A stretch of 64,000 nucleotides of DNA, taken from the NCBI GenBank assembly GCA_965207495.1, contig CBDBMP010000004.1:46687-110686 (forward strand). Direction: 5' to 3'. Positions within the stretch are counted from its first letter, which is position 1, and every line of letters starts with the position of its first letter. Of the stretch, positions 25,130 through 32,920 are shown piece after piece. Position numbers and translations under genes: made by a program. Under the pieces are notes generated by a model, which saw only the letters and a program-made list of their open reading frames with translations, had not been told where the DNA came from and searched no databases. Source of the DNA: Bin5 sp965207495 (lineage in GTDB: Bacteria; Chloroflexota; Anaerolineae; Caldilineales; Caldilineaceae).

Positions 25130-26461
25130 ATGCGCAAGCGTCTGTTACTGAGCAGACTGGCAGCTGTACTGGCGGCCGCCGCCGTAGTTGTGTCCGGCTG
25201 TTATCACTACATGCCATCCCAGGCGCAGCTGGATCGTTCCGTCACCGAGTCAAGCAGGCAGGTTTCCAGGGCGGACCGTGCCGGCTACACGGTGGCCACG
25301 GTAGAGAAAGCCTTGCGACTTTACGACGCCAAGGGGCGGGAGGCGACGGTAGCCTATTACAATACGCCGGAAAGCGTGGACGGCGAGTGGTATGTCTTCA
25401 TTGCCGATGAGAACAATAATGTAATCGCCCACCCTAATCCCGACATGGTGGGAGAAAGCCTGATGGGCCCTCAGGGGGTTGATATCACCGGCTATCGACA
25501 CGGTGAAGTGATAGTCAGCGCGACCGAGGAGGGGATGTGGGTAGACTATCTCTTCCTCAATCCTGCCTCGGGCAACGATGAGTACAAGAATTCCTGGGTG
25601 ATTCGGCACGATGGGCTTATCTTCGCCTCCGGCTGGTATCAGATTCTGCCAGATCTTTCCCGGGGCGCCACCGTCACCAAGGCGGACCGTTCGGGCTACA
25701 CGGTGGCCATGGTGGAGCGGGCCTTGCAGCGTTACGGGGCCGAGGGGCGTGAGGCGACGGTCGAGTACTACAATTCTCCGGAGAGCGCGGACGGCGAGTG
25801 GTATGTCTTCATTTTTGACGAGAATGATCAGGTGATCGCCCACGCCGATCCGGATCTGCTAGGCCAGGACCTGAAGGGTGACCTGGGGGTGGATGTCACC
25901 GGATATCGCTTCGGCGACCTGATGCTCAGCGCGACTGAAGCGGGGCTTTGGGTGGACTATCTTTTCCAGAACCTTGCCACCGGCAACCAGGAGTACAAGC
26001 ATTCGTGGGTGGTCAGGCACGACGGGCTGCTGTTCGGCTCCGGCTGGTATCAGGTTATGCCCAGTCTGGCTACGGCGGTTACCAAGGCGCAACCGGCCGA
26101 ATACACGGTCGCCGTCGTGGACAGGGCGGTCCGGTACTACAAGGCGCATGGTCGAGAGGAGACGGTCGCCTATTACAACAGCCCGGAGAGTGTGGACGGC
26201 GAATGGTATGTCTTTATCGTCGATGAGAATGATCTCATGATCGCCCACGCCGACCCGGGGCGGCTGGGCCAGGACCTGAAAGGTGACCTGGGGGTGGACG
26301 TCAACGGCTATCGCTTCGGTGATCAGATACTCAGCACAACCGAGGAGGGGCTGTGGACAGAGTATGTCCATATAAGCCCGATTACCGATCAGGCACAGGC
26401 CAAGCATACCTGGGTGGTGCGCTACGATGGACTGATCTTCGGCTCCGGCTTGTATGAATAG
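25130..26461 (+). CDS. Lipoprotein with three tandem Cache domains
   Basis: The ATG at 25130 follows AGGAGGAAG, and a lipoprotein signal ends VVSGC (C24). The 443-residue protein is built of three repeats of about 130 residues, starting near residues 52, 187 and 320. Each carries YTVA-x-V-[ED], a YY(N)xPES(V/A)DGEWYVFI core, VIAH-x-[ND]P and a WV-[IV]RHDGL-[IL]F-x-SG end, the pattern of sCache_2 sensor domains that bind small ligands such as carboxylates outside the cell. Normally one such domain sits on a kinase or chemoreceptor; here three sit on a lipid anchor with no signalling domain. It may deliver or buffer ligand; this is inference. Confidence 0.88.
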   Translation: MRKRLLLSRLAAVLAAAAVVVSGCYHYMPSQAQLDRSVTESSRQVSRADRAGYTVATVEKALRLYDAKGREATVAYYNTPESVDGEWYVFIADENNNVIAHPNPDMVGESLMGPQGVDITGYRHGEVIVSATEEGMWVDYLFLNPASGNDEYKNSWVIRHDGLIFASGWYQILPDLSRGATVTKADRSGYTVAMVERALQRYGAEGREATVEYYNSPESADGEWYVFIFDENDQVIAHADPDLLGQDLKGDLGVDVTGYRFGDLMLSATEAGLWVDYLFQNLATGNQEYKHSWVVRHDGLLFGSGWYQVMPSLATAVTKAQPAEYTVAVVDRAVRYYKAHGREETVAYYNSPESVDGEWYVFIVDENDLMIAHADPGRLGQDLKGDLGVDVNGYRFGDQILSTTEEGLWTEYVHISPITDQAQAKHTWVVRYDGLIFGSGLYE

Positions 26462-26985
26462 GCCGTGGGCGGACGCCCTCCGGGACGGTGACAAGCCAGA
26501 GAAGTCACAGCAATCAATGACCAGGTCTCGTTGACGGTTGTTTGAACCGGCATTCGCCCGTTGCTCAATGTCCGCAGGATGGAGTCAGCAACAGGCGAAC
26601 TGTGGGATTCGAGGATGGGCAGGATGGCGGGCGGGTGATTTCTGTTCGGCATCGCCGGCTTGACACAGTCGCTTGCCCAGGAGTTGGTAGAGTTCGGGTC
26701 ACGGTCAGCGCCATCTGCCCGAGCCTGGCCCCCACGGAGCGGGCCGGCCACATGACCAGCTTGTTTTCAAATCCATCGCAGAGCAGCTGAAACAGGAAAG
26801 CAAGCCCTCATCCTCCCCCAATACGCCAATCGCCTACTGACCGGCTATCTCGATATGTTCATTGTTACAGGTGTATTGGAAGAAACTGTCGAATGGACAG
26901 GCGGCTGTGTTGAAGCGTCAGCGCTTCTGACCGCGATGACAGAATAGTCGTTTATTCTCTGTCTGAGTTTCTCAAGGAGGAAGGT
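26462..26985. other. Intergenic with repeat fragment and decayed frame
   Basis: A family A left-end fragment (CCAGGTCTCGTTGAC) is at 26520. From about 26759 to TAG 26947 a frame without a proper start reads ALILPQYANRLLTGYLDMFI and VEWTGGCVEA, probably the end of a decayed gene of unknown family. A good ribosome binding site for the next small gene begins at 26975. Confidence 0.4.
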
Positions 26986-27144
26986 ATGAATCAGGAAGCA
27001 GAAGGGCTCACACCAGACCAGTACCTTACCTGCCTAGTGGGCATCCTATTCTTCCTGTTCGTGTTGTATGTAATCTTGGATGGTTCCGGATCGTTGATAG
27101 AAGAGCCACCGCCATCTTCGACAGCGGCCCCTGCCTCAGATTGA
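26986..27144 (+). CDS. Small single-span membrane protein, 52 residues
   Basis: A perfect AGGAGG lies eight to nine bases before the ATG at 26986. The product has a short polar start (MNQEAEGLTPDQYLTC), one membrane span (LVGILFFLFVLYVILDG) and a Pro/Ser/Ala tail. The 55- and 51-residue products at 31253 and 36421 have the same general plan. No family recognised. A CRISPR-repeat-like sequence starts nine bases after the stop. Confidence 0.55.
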   Translation: MNQEAEGLTPDQYLTCLVGILFFLFVLYVILDGSGSLIEEPPPSSTAAPASD

Positions 27145-27152
27145 GAGATAAC

Positions 27153-27179
27153 GGTTCCCCCGCCCACGCGGGGATAGAC
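27153..27179 (+). repeat. Solitary CRISPR-repeat-like sequence 2
   Basis: GGTTCCCCCGC, CCA, CGCGGGGATAGAC, followed by CG as in type I-E repeats (GGATAAACCG in E. coli). No repeated unit at about 61 bp downstream; nothing array-like around it. Confidence 0.5.
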
Positions 27180-27348
27180 CGCGAATCCGGCCGCCTCCCG
27201 TTCCACAGGGCAAACGTGACATCCCTGGGTACACGCTCGCGAAACGCACAGAAGGCTGGCCGGCGCTCAGATCTAAGTGCTCAGCGTCACCACCTAGTGC
27301 GGTGAATCGCAGTCCTGCTTCACCGCATGGCGGTAATCGCGGCCACCG

Positions 27349-27738
27349 TCACCGCATCCAGGTCGCGGCCACTTGACTGGAGGCGGGAACGCCCTCGTCG
27401 TCGAGCCATTGGTTGACCAGCTCACGCAGCGGCGCGGGCAGCCGGTAAGAGAACTCATCGCTCTCCGCCAGCCGTAAACCATCGAGGACATGGTGGATCT
27501 TGTCCTTTCTCTTGGTCCGGCACAGGCTGCAGTCGCAGGCGTCGTAGAATTTTCTCCACAGCTGCCCCCAGGCGTTGAAGAACGGGCCGTGGGGCAGGCC
27601 GCTCGCTTCGTGCAACACTGAATGGGGGACGAACTCGTTCCCTGCGGCTGCCAGCATTTCGAGGATGCGCGTTTCCACAGCCTCCAGGGGAGGCGTGGCA
27701 TAGAGGGCATCCGCGAACCGGTCGGGGTCGATCATCAT
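27349..27738 (-). CDS. Hypothetical soluble protein with winged-helix-like start
   Basis: ATG 27738 is preceded by AAGGAG about eleven bases upstream; a second ATG follows one codon later. The 129-residue protein begins with VETRILEMLAAAGNEFVPHS and VLHEASGLPHGPFFNAWGQL, which could form a winged helix, then a CDCSLC knuckle (possible metal site), then APLRELVNQWLDDEG. No family recognised. It is transcribed toward the CRISPR-like sequence, alone on the minus strand. Confidence 0.5.
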   Translation of the reverse strand: MMIDPDRFADALYATPPLEAVETRILEMLAAAGNEFVPHSVLHEASGLPHGPFFNAWGQLWRKFYDACDCSLCRTKRKDKIHHVLDGLRLAESDEFSYRLPAPLRELVNQWLDDEGVPASSQVAATWMR

Positions 27739-27767
27739 GTCCGGCTATTCTCCTTGTGCGTACAGTT

Positions 27768-27943
27768 CAGGTTCCGTTGATATTTTGGGAAGGGCGTGAA
27801 GAACATCTTTTTGATCCGCGGCGGGGCGCGGAGAACAGCAAAGGCGTTTCGGGTTCTCTTTGTGCAGCTGGGCGGCTTTTCGCCTTTTTGTTGCACTTTG
27901 CGAGGGAAAAAATACTGTTCAGACAGGCGTCAACGGGTCCTAG
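27768..27943. repeat. Dispersed repeat family A, copy 5 (short)
   Basis: Left end TCAGGTTCCGTTGATATTTT; right end GTCAACGGGTCCTAG. The interior between GGGAAGGGCG and GAAGAACATC is deleted compared with copy 2, leaving about 175 bp. The short repeat AGGAGGCCCGTAGAGCGCC lies further on at 28083. Confidence 0.7.
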
Positions 27944-28192
27944 TCTATCAACAGGCACAAGCCGCGGCAAACTGCGCGGATCAGCCGCCGCCGGCATCGT
28001 GCGGCATCGTGGAAGAGGCCAGGTTCTTCGTGTAGTCAGTTCAAGAACCCCAATACATCCTTCTCATCCAGATAAAAACACCGCAGGAGGCCCGTAGAGC
28101 GCCTGAAATCGCACGGGGGTAGCTGGGATACCTCGCAGTTTGTGGTGATTTGGCATCTTTGCGTCCTTCTCTTGGTAGTGTATACTGGCCAA

Positions 28193-28230
28193 TCCAAGCA
28201 AGCGATAAGAGTAATTATCGCTTGCTTGGA
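28193..28230. other. dif-like recombination site candidate
   Basis: A perfect 16-bp inverted repeat, TCCAAGCAAGCGATAA and TTATCGCTTGCTTGGA, is separated by 6 bases (GAGTAA). XerCD sites have two arms around a 6-bp centre with inner ATAA and TTAT, as here. It lies 46 bp before the start of a tyrosine recombinase gene. As RNA it would be a strong hairpin, so a leader structure is the alternative. Confidence 0.5.
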
Positions 28231-28231
28231 A

Positions 28232-28255
28232 ACCCCCTTTGGGGTCTTCTTTTTT
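28232..28255 (+). terminator. Attenuator-like hairpin before the recombinase
   Basis: ACCCC, CTTT, GGGGT followed by CTTCTTTTTT. It sits between the dif-like repeat and the recombinase ribosome binding site and would reduce transcription into the gene from upstream. Confidence 0.5.
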
Positions 28256-28275
28256 CCCGAATTCCGGAGGATGTA

Positions 28276-29253
28276 ATGCAAGTGTATGTCGACGGGTCCG
28301 CACGCGCGCTGGTCGCGCTCCAGAACGGGGCGGCCGCAGCAATCGTTCCCATCGACGGCGACTACGCGACACAGGACCGCGTGCAGGCCGCGTTCGAGGC
28401 GATGGCGCCCAACACGCGCCGCGCCTACGCCAGCGCGCTCAGAACCTGGGGACGCTGGGCCGCGGCGCAGCAGGTCTACGGCCTGTGCCCCCCGCCGCCG
28501 GATCTGCGCCGCTATCTGCTGGCACGGGCATCGGAAGGCGCCGGCGTTTCATCGCTGACCGTGTTCGTGTCCGCGCTGCGCAAGCTGCAGGCGCTGGCCG
28601 AGGTGGAGCAGACCGCGCGCGACCAACTGGTGGCCGATACCATGAGCGGCCTTGCGCGCCAGGCGGCCGCGCCGCGGCAGGTGAACGCGCTGACCATGGC
28701 CGCGCTGGTCAACATCTACGAGACCGCCTGTTTTCCCCGCGTCGGCCGCGGCGGCGTTCTCGAGGGCGCGGAGACCGCGCTGCGCCGGGGGCTGGTCGAT
28801 ATCGCGCTCTGCTGGGTGATGTCGGACGCCGGCCTGCGGCGCTCGGAAGCAGCCGCGCTGGTCTGGGACGACGTAACGCGCTGGGACAACGGCTCCGGCC
28901 GGCTCACGGTGCGGCGCTCGAAAACCGATGCCAGCCCGCGCACGGTCTACCTGACACCGGTTGCGATGGCGCATCTCGATGCGGTCCGGCTTGAGGATGC
29001 GGTCGGCTCTGATTCGGTCTTCGGTCTGTCTGAATCGTCGATCTCGCGCCGCGTCAAGGCCGCGGCTAAAACCGCAGGCCTGGGGACCGGATACAGTGGC
29101 CATTCCGGGCGGGTGGGGATGGCACGGCGCATGGCGCAGGCCGGCGCGCCCACACATGAGATTATGGCGCAGGGCCGCTGGAAAAGCGCCGGCATGGTCG
29201 CCGACTACACCCGCGCCGAAAACGCCGAACGCGCCGCCAAATGGCTGGGGTAG
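28276..29253 (+). CDS. Tyrosine recombinase / integrase
   Basis: The ATG at 28276 follows CGGAGG. The 325-residue protein has an N-terminal SAM-like core-binding domain (about 30-130: NTRRAYASALRTWGRW) and a catalytic domain with the full set R188 (DAGLRRSEAAAL), K216 (RRSKTD), H276 and R279 (GHSGRVG), W302 in place of the second His (GRWKS) and nucleophile Y311 (VADYTR). Length and order fit XerC/D-like and phage-type enzymes. The gene is more GC- and Ala-rich than its neighbours, a sign of transfer. A perfect dif-like inverted repeat lies 46 bp upstream, so it may act on a site beside its own gene. No excisionase or other phage gene is adjacent. Confidence 0.9.
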   Translation: MQVYVDGSARALVALQNGAAAAIVPIDGDYATQDRVQAAFEAMAPNTRRAYASALRTWGRWAAAQQVYGLCPPPPDLRRYLLARASEGAGVSSLTVFVSALRKLQALAEVEQTARDQLVADTMSGLARQAAAPRQVNALTMAALVNIYETACFPRVGRGGVLEGAETALRRGLVDIALCWVMSDAGLRRSEAAALVWDDVTRWDNGSGRLTVRRSKTDASPRTVYLTPVAMAHLDAVRLEDAVGSDSVFGLSESSISRRVKAAAKTAGLGTGYSGHSGRVGMARRMAQAGAPTHEIMAQGRWKSAGMVADYTRAENAERAAKWLG

Positions 29254-29588
29254 GGACACAGTGCCGGTTAGCCTTTCTCAAACATTGGGACCTACCATCG
29301 CGGCAAGTGCTACGGCAAGCGACGAACCAGACCCATATCCTGGAAGGGCGCATCGTAGACATCTCTGTCCACGCCGATGGATCGGATGAATTTTGTCCAA
29401 TTTGACCGTTTTCTCGACCGTGGTAGGCTGTTCCTGGCCGCGGGGTGTGGGGGACAGGTTCTCCGGTTCCCCTGTCCCTCACAGTTGACTCGCGGTGTTG
29501 CAGCGGAAGGCATGGCGAACATAACCAGTAATGCGGCCAGTTGTGCCACACCAGTTCCAACTCCGTTCCAGCCGATTGGAAAGTGCTC
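29254..29588. other. Intergenic, no gene recognised
   Basis: About 335 bp with no coherent frame on either strand and no clear repeat. Confidence 0.4.
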
Positions 29589-30497
29589 ATGCCCTCCACA
29601 CCTCTTACAGTCGGCAAGTTGATAGGCCGCACGCTTGGAATGTACCGTACCCACTTCGGCATCTTTCTGCTTACAACCGCCATCGTCTATATTCCGCTCG
29701 CAATTCTTGCCTTTTTCTTCGCTAGGGGCGTGTTCGGGGGCACAGTTTTCTCCATCGTCATCGTGCCAGTTCAAGCAATTGCATACCTTGCTATCATTTC
29801 CCACTGCGTCGAATCATTGCACGGGCGACCGCTTGCCATCAGAACAGCCATCATTAACAGCCTGCGTCGTTTGTTGGTCTACTTCGGCATGGTGGCGGCG
29901 TCGACAGCTGTACTTGCTGGCATATTGATCGTGTTGGCAATTCCAGTCTATATTACATTCCTCGCGACTGACTTTCCCCTTACTGTATTTCGCGACGTCT
30001 TCACTACGTCGATTCCACCCGAAGATATCGATGCGCAGGCACGCCAAGTAGAGTCGATTATGAACGTGATAGGCAGGGCTCTACCAGGGCTATTGGGATT
30101 TAGTCTTGCGGGTGTCTTATATTTTATCGTTTTCATCTATATGGCAGCTCGCTGGTTGATTTCCCACGTCGCGCTCATGGTGGAGGGAACAGGGCCGATA
30201 GAGTCGCTGAGCCGAAGTTGGGATCTCAGTAGGAACTTTGTTTTACGGACTGTTGGCTATTACTTGCTCTTGGGTGTAATCTCAGGCGTGATTGCGGGTC
30301 TGGTCAGTGTGTTCTTGGGTATTGGATTACCTACTGTGCTTCCCAGTCTGGATCAAGAATTACTATATGGCGTCAATAGTTCTATCGGGATTTTGGCGTC
30401 CATATTCATTATGCCGCTCTATACCACTGCGTATGTTCTGTACTACTTCGACCTGCGTGTAAGAAAAGAGAAGAACGTTATTGCGGCCGAGTTTTGA
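29589..30497 (+). CDS. Polytopic membrane protein, GPDPase_memb-like
   Basis: From ATG 29589 the 302-residue protein begins TVGKLIGRTLGMYRTHFGIF, followed by six or more hydrophobic segments, and ends YVLYYFDLRVRKE. This end motif (YYDLRxRKE) and the middle MVEGTGPIESLSRSWDLSRN are typical of the membrane domain found in glycerophosphodiester phosphodiesterases and related DUF proteins, which occur alone in many bacteria. The catalytic phosphodiesterase domain is absent, so it is a membrane protein of unknown role. A first-segment fragment of a paralogue is at 10194. Confidence 0.75.
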   Translation: MPSTPLTVGKLIGRTLGMYRTHFGIFLLTTAIVYIPLAILAFFFARGVFGGTVFSIVIVPVQAIAYLAIISHCVESLHGRPLAIRTAIINSLRRLLVYFGMVAASTAVLAGILIVLAIPVYITFLATDFPLTVFRDVFTTSIPPEDIDAQARQVESIMNVIGRALPGLLGFSLAGVLYFIVFIYMAARWLISHVALMVEGTGPIESLSRSWDLSRNFVLRTVGYYLLLGVISGVIAGLVSVFLGIGLPTVLPSLDQELLYGVNSSIGILASIFIMPLYTTAYVLYYFDLRVRKEKNVIAAEF

Positions 30498-30906
30498 TGT
30501 TGTTGTCTGTGTTTGGATATGAAGTGAATTTCTTTGTTGGAGTTTTGGGTTTATATTGACTACACGAAAAAATTTGTGCTGTCAGCACCTTTGCTCTCGC
30601 ACCTCGGCAGCCTCTTTCGCCCGTCAGGGCCGGAATATCTATTTTCCCTTCCCTTTGAGATTTTTTACTTCCTTTCCTGTGTCCGGTGCGTTTGACACTT
30701 CGTAGGCGGTCCACCGTTTCCCCGTCCACCGACCGACGGTCTGCCGGCACGCCGTGATTGGCGAAATCGTACAGGTAATCCTCCTCTGCGATCGCATAGA
30801 CGTTTGCTTTGTTCCGCTTGCCCACCTTCGCGATCAGCCTCATATCGAACAACTCGCGCAAAATTATGTTGAAGCGCTGACGGCTGATCCCCATAGCAGC
30901 CCCCAC
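30478..30906 (-). CDS. Winged-helix protein, N-terminally truncated
   Basis: The frame opens with GAAMGISRQRFNIILRELFD, a helix-turn-helix, then MRLIAKVGKRNKANVYAIA (the wing), then a long basic linker (KRTGHRKGSKKSQREGK) of low complexity. The GTG at 30906 is the first possible start; in front of it a stop and a frame with EVVRQLAGVARED suggest that the first helices were lost by a frameshift. The end overlaps the last 20 bases of the convergent membrane protein gene. Probably a broken transcriptional regulator. Confidence 0.45.
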   Translation of the reverse strand: MGAAMGISRQRFNIILRELFDMRLIAKVGKRNKANVYAIAEEDYLYDFANHGVPADRRSVDGETVDRLRSVKRTGHRKGSKKSQREGKIDIPALTGERGCRGARAKVLTAQIFSCSQYKPKTPTKKFTSYPNTDNNIKTRPQ

Positions 30907-31252
30907 TGGCTCTGGTAGCAGTAGGTCGTTCTGTATTGCTCAGAGCTGAGAGTCCTCGCGCGCTACCCCGGCCAGTTGGCGGACGACCTCAACTTGATGA
31001 ACAATAGCAGGTATTATAATATTTATATGCAGGGTGTCCCTCTCGTCTGGCACCTTCGCTTGCAGAAATTAAGCACAGGCATCACCTCTTTCTCGCAGCA
31101 AGGACAGGGGCACCCTGCAAAAGTGTGCACCGTACATGAAACGTCTTACATATGAAGAGGTCCAGGCACCTATCTTGCCAGCATTCAGTGCGCGTGACCG
31201 TGTATCCTGGTAGCGAGTATTGCAACGCTGGCCTGTGGCGAAAGGACACACA
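30907..31252. other. Intergenic with AT-rich stretch
   Basis: No gene. At 31010-31035 the stretch GGTATTATAATATTTATATG contains a TATAAT and may be a promoter for the small gene at 31253. Confidence 0.4.
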
Positions 31253-31420
31253 ATGGACACCAAGCGTCTGAGCCTTGCCGCGGCGGATGTACTTAGAGAA
31301 GCCAAACTGATTATTAAGAGTGTGGATAAGCGCCAATGGATTGAAGGGACGTTATGGCTTGTCGCCGAGGCGGCGCTCTGTATGGGCGCATTTTTTGCTG
31401 TCGGGAGCATGATCGACTAA
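31253..31420 (+). CDS. Small membrane protein upstream of HdeD
   Basis: The ATG at 31253 has AAGGA about seven bases upstream. The 55-residue product has an amphipathic helix (LSLAAADVLREAKLIIKSVD), then a hydrophobic segment (LVAEAALCMGAFFAVGSM). The stop lies 54 bases before the HdeD-like gene, so both may share a transcript. No family recognised; plan similar to the small membrane proteins at 26986 and 36421. Confidence 0.5.
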   Translation: MDTKRLSLAAADVLREAKLIIKSVDKRQWIEGTLWLVAEAALCMGAFFAVGSMID

Positions 31421-31474
31421 GCGGTGTAATCAGGATATGGCCCGGGAGCTGCAGTACAGAAAAGGAGGGAGGCA

Positions 31475-32020
31475 ATGAGTACGGCAAAGACGACGCTGGC
31501 TATGAATTGGTGGCTGCCCTTCGTACGAGGGATTCTGCTTGTTCTGTTTGGTGTGATCATGCTCGTCATGGGCCGGGGTGTCACCTTGATCGCAGCGATT
31601 CAGTTCTTGGGAGCGTACTGGCTGGCGGGAGGCGTGCTTGATTTGTTCGAGAGCGTGCTCGGCCAATCGGAGGGCAGTCGCGTGCGTATGGCCATCAGCG
31701 CACTGTTCAGCATCGTGGCTGGTTTTCTGGTCCTTAGCTACCCCATCATCAGTGGCATTCTGGCGAGCACATATCTGACTCTGTTCATGGGGATTTCAGC
31801 GGTTATTGCGGGCGTGGCGCACATATTGTCGCGTAGCGGCAGAAAACGCTCTTTGCCTGGGATCATTTTGGGTGCGTTTTACGTCGTCTTTGGCGCCGCG
31901 GTGATCTTCAACCCGCTCATTACCCAGGCGGTCATTGTTCTGCTGATACCATTTTGGGCATTGCTAGCTGGCGGGTCTGCCATCGCGGTAGGCGTCAGGA
32001 TACGCATGCAAGGAGGGTAA
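31475..32020 (+). CDS. HdeD-like (DUF308) membrane protein, second copy
   Basis: The ATG at 31475 has GGAGGGAGG directly upstream. The 181-residue protein has six membrane segments and aligns throughout with the protein at 22790 (NWWLPFVRGILLVLFGVIML against DLWWMTAVRGVLLLVLSIMM; IILGAFYVVFGAAVIFNP against LIMGIFTIVFGLIIVFNP). It is followed three bases later by the lipoprotein remnant at 32023, so the ancestral unit was HdeD plus lipoprotein. Role unknown beyond the family link to stress or acid tolerance. Confidence 0.85.
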   Translation: MSTAKTTLAMNWWLPFVRGILLVLFGVIMLVMGRGVTLIAAIQFLGAYWLAGGVLDLFESVLGQSEGSRVRMAISALFSIVAGFLVLSYPIISGILASTYLTLFMGISAVIAGVAHILSRSGRKRSLPGIILGAFYVVFGAAVIFNPLITQAVIVLLIPFWALLAGGSAIAVGVRIRMQGG

Positions 32021-32022
32021 CG

Positions 32023-32422
32023 ATGCGGGTGTTCCTGATTCTAGTTCCTCTTGTTCTTTCCGGCTGCGGCGCTTTACGCGGAGCGGACCTATGACGAGTG
32101 GTTGGACGTTTCGGAGGATATTTCTTACGACGACCTGATGGGGTATTGGGACAGACATCTCGATTCAGTCGTCAATTACAGGGGCCAAATTCTCGAAGTC
32201 TTTGCAACGAATGATGATACACGGTTTCGCGTTGCAGTGACGTATGACGAGGCGTAGCAGGACGAAATATTCCTTCGGCTTAAGGAGACGAAGGCGGGTG
32301 TCTCGAAAGGGGACGTTATTTCGTTTGTGGGTCGTGTAAACGGCCTGGTGACATATTTGTCGGTTCGCGGCCAGGAATTAACGATCCCGGACATCACTTT
32401 GTATTCCTTTCAAGTCGAATAG
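32023..32422 (+). pseudogene. Dead copy of the HdeD-linked lipoprotein
   Basis: MRVFLILVPLVLSGCGALRG is read from ATG 32023 with GGAGGG upstream, then a TGA follows at once. Compared with 23900-24340, 38 bases are missing between two short repeats (GCGG-x-GCGGACCT), which shifts the frame. A further TGG to TAG change at 32255-32257 (DEA-stop) breaks the shifted remainder. The rest is nearly identical to the copy at 23840, so decay is recent. Confidence 0.85.
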
Positions 32423-32491
32423 ACTATTGCTTTCTCTATAGTGCAACACATTGTGAAGGTAACTACTGTCTGAGTCTCCGTTAATTGCATT

Positions 32492-32580
32492 CCGGCCAGC
32501 TTGCTGTGCGCGTGAGCGTGTACCCGGGGATCAACAGCTGGCATTCTCGTCACGTAAACCCTGAGGAACGGCAGGCGGCC
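32492..32580. repeat. Dispersed repeat family B, copy 3
   Basis: CCGGCCAGCTTGCTGTGCGC, then GCGTGTACCCGGGGATCAAC and the end GGAACGGCAGGCGGCC. Confidence 0.65.
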
Positions 32581-32749
32581 GGGTTCGGTAGAAGGGAGGC
32601 GGGGAGGCCTTACTTTCCCCGCCTCTGCTTCGATCTGACACAGGGCCATGAATGACAACGGTCATTCAAAGAATCTGAAAGCGTCAGGCATTGGCGTGTT
32701 GAAGTATCTGCCTTGAAGCCAAGCGGAGACTTGTATACTCATTCTGATC

Positions 32750-32920
32750 GATCCGAGAAGGATCGCGGAGAACTGCTTTTTGTCCGCGGAGGGACGCGGA
32801 GAGGCGCGGAGAACATCAAGGGCGTAGCGAGTTTATTGTGCGCAGCTGCGCAGCCGTTCCTGGACCAATCGCACTTTGCCCCCGGAAATCGCTGTTCAGA
32901 CAAAGGTCAACAAGAGCTAG
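32750..32920. repeat. Dispersed repeat family A, copy 6
   Basis: The GCGG block (TCCGCGGAGGGACGCGGAG), the GCGCAGCTGCGCAGC block and the right end GGTCAACAAGAGCTAG are present; the left terminus is missing. The terminal CTAG supplies the stop codon of the minus-strand transglycosylase. Confidence 0.65.

Noticed and set aside
27756..28097. 113-codon frame upstream of the recombinase
   Set aside because: It is almost entirely made of family A repeat DNA.
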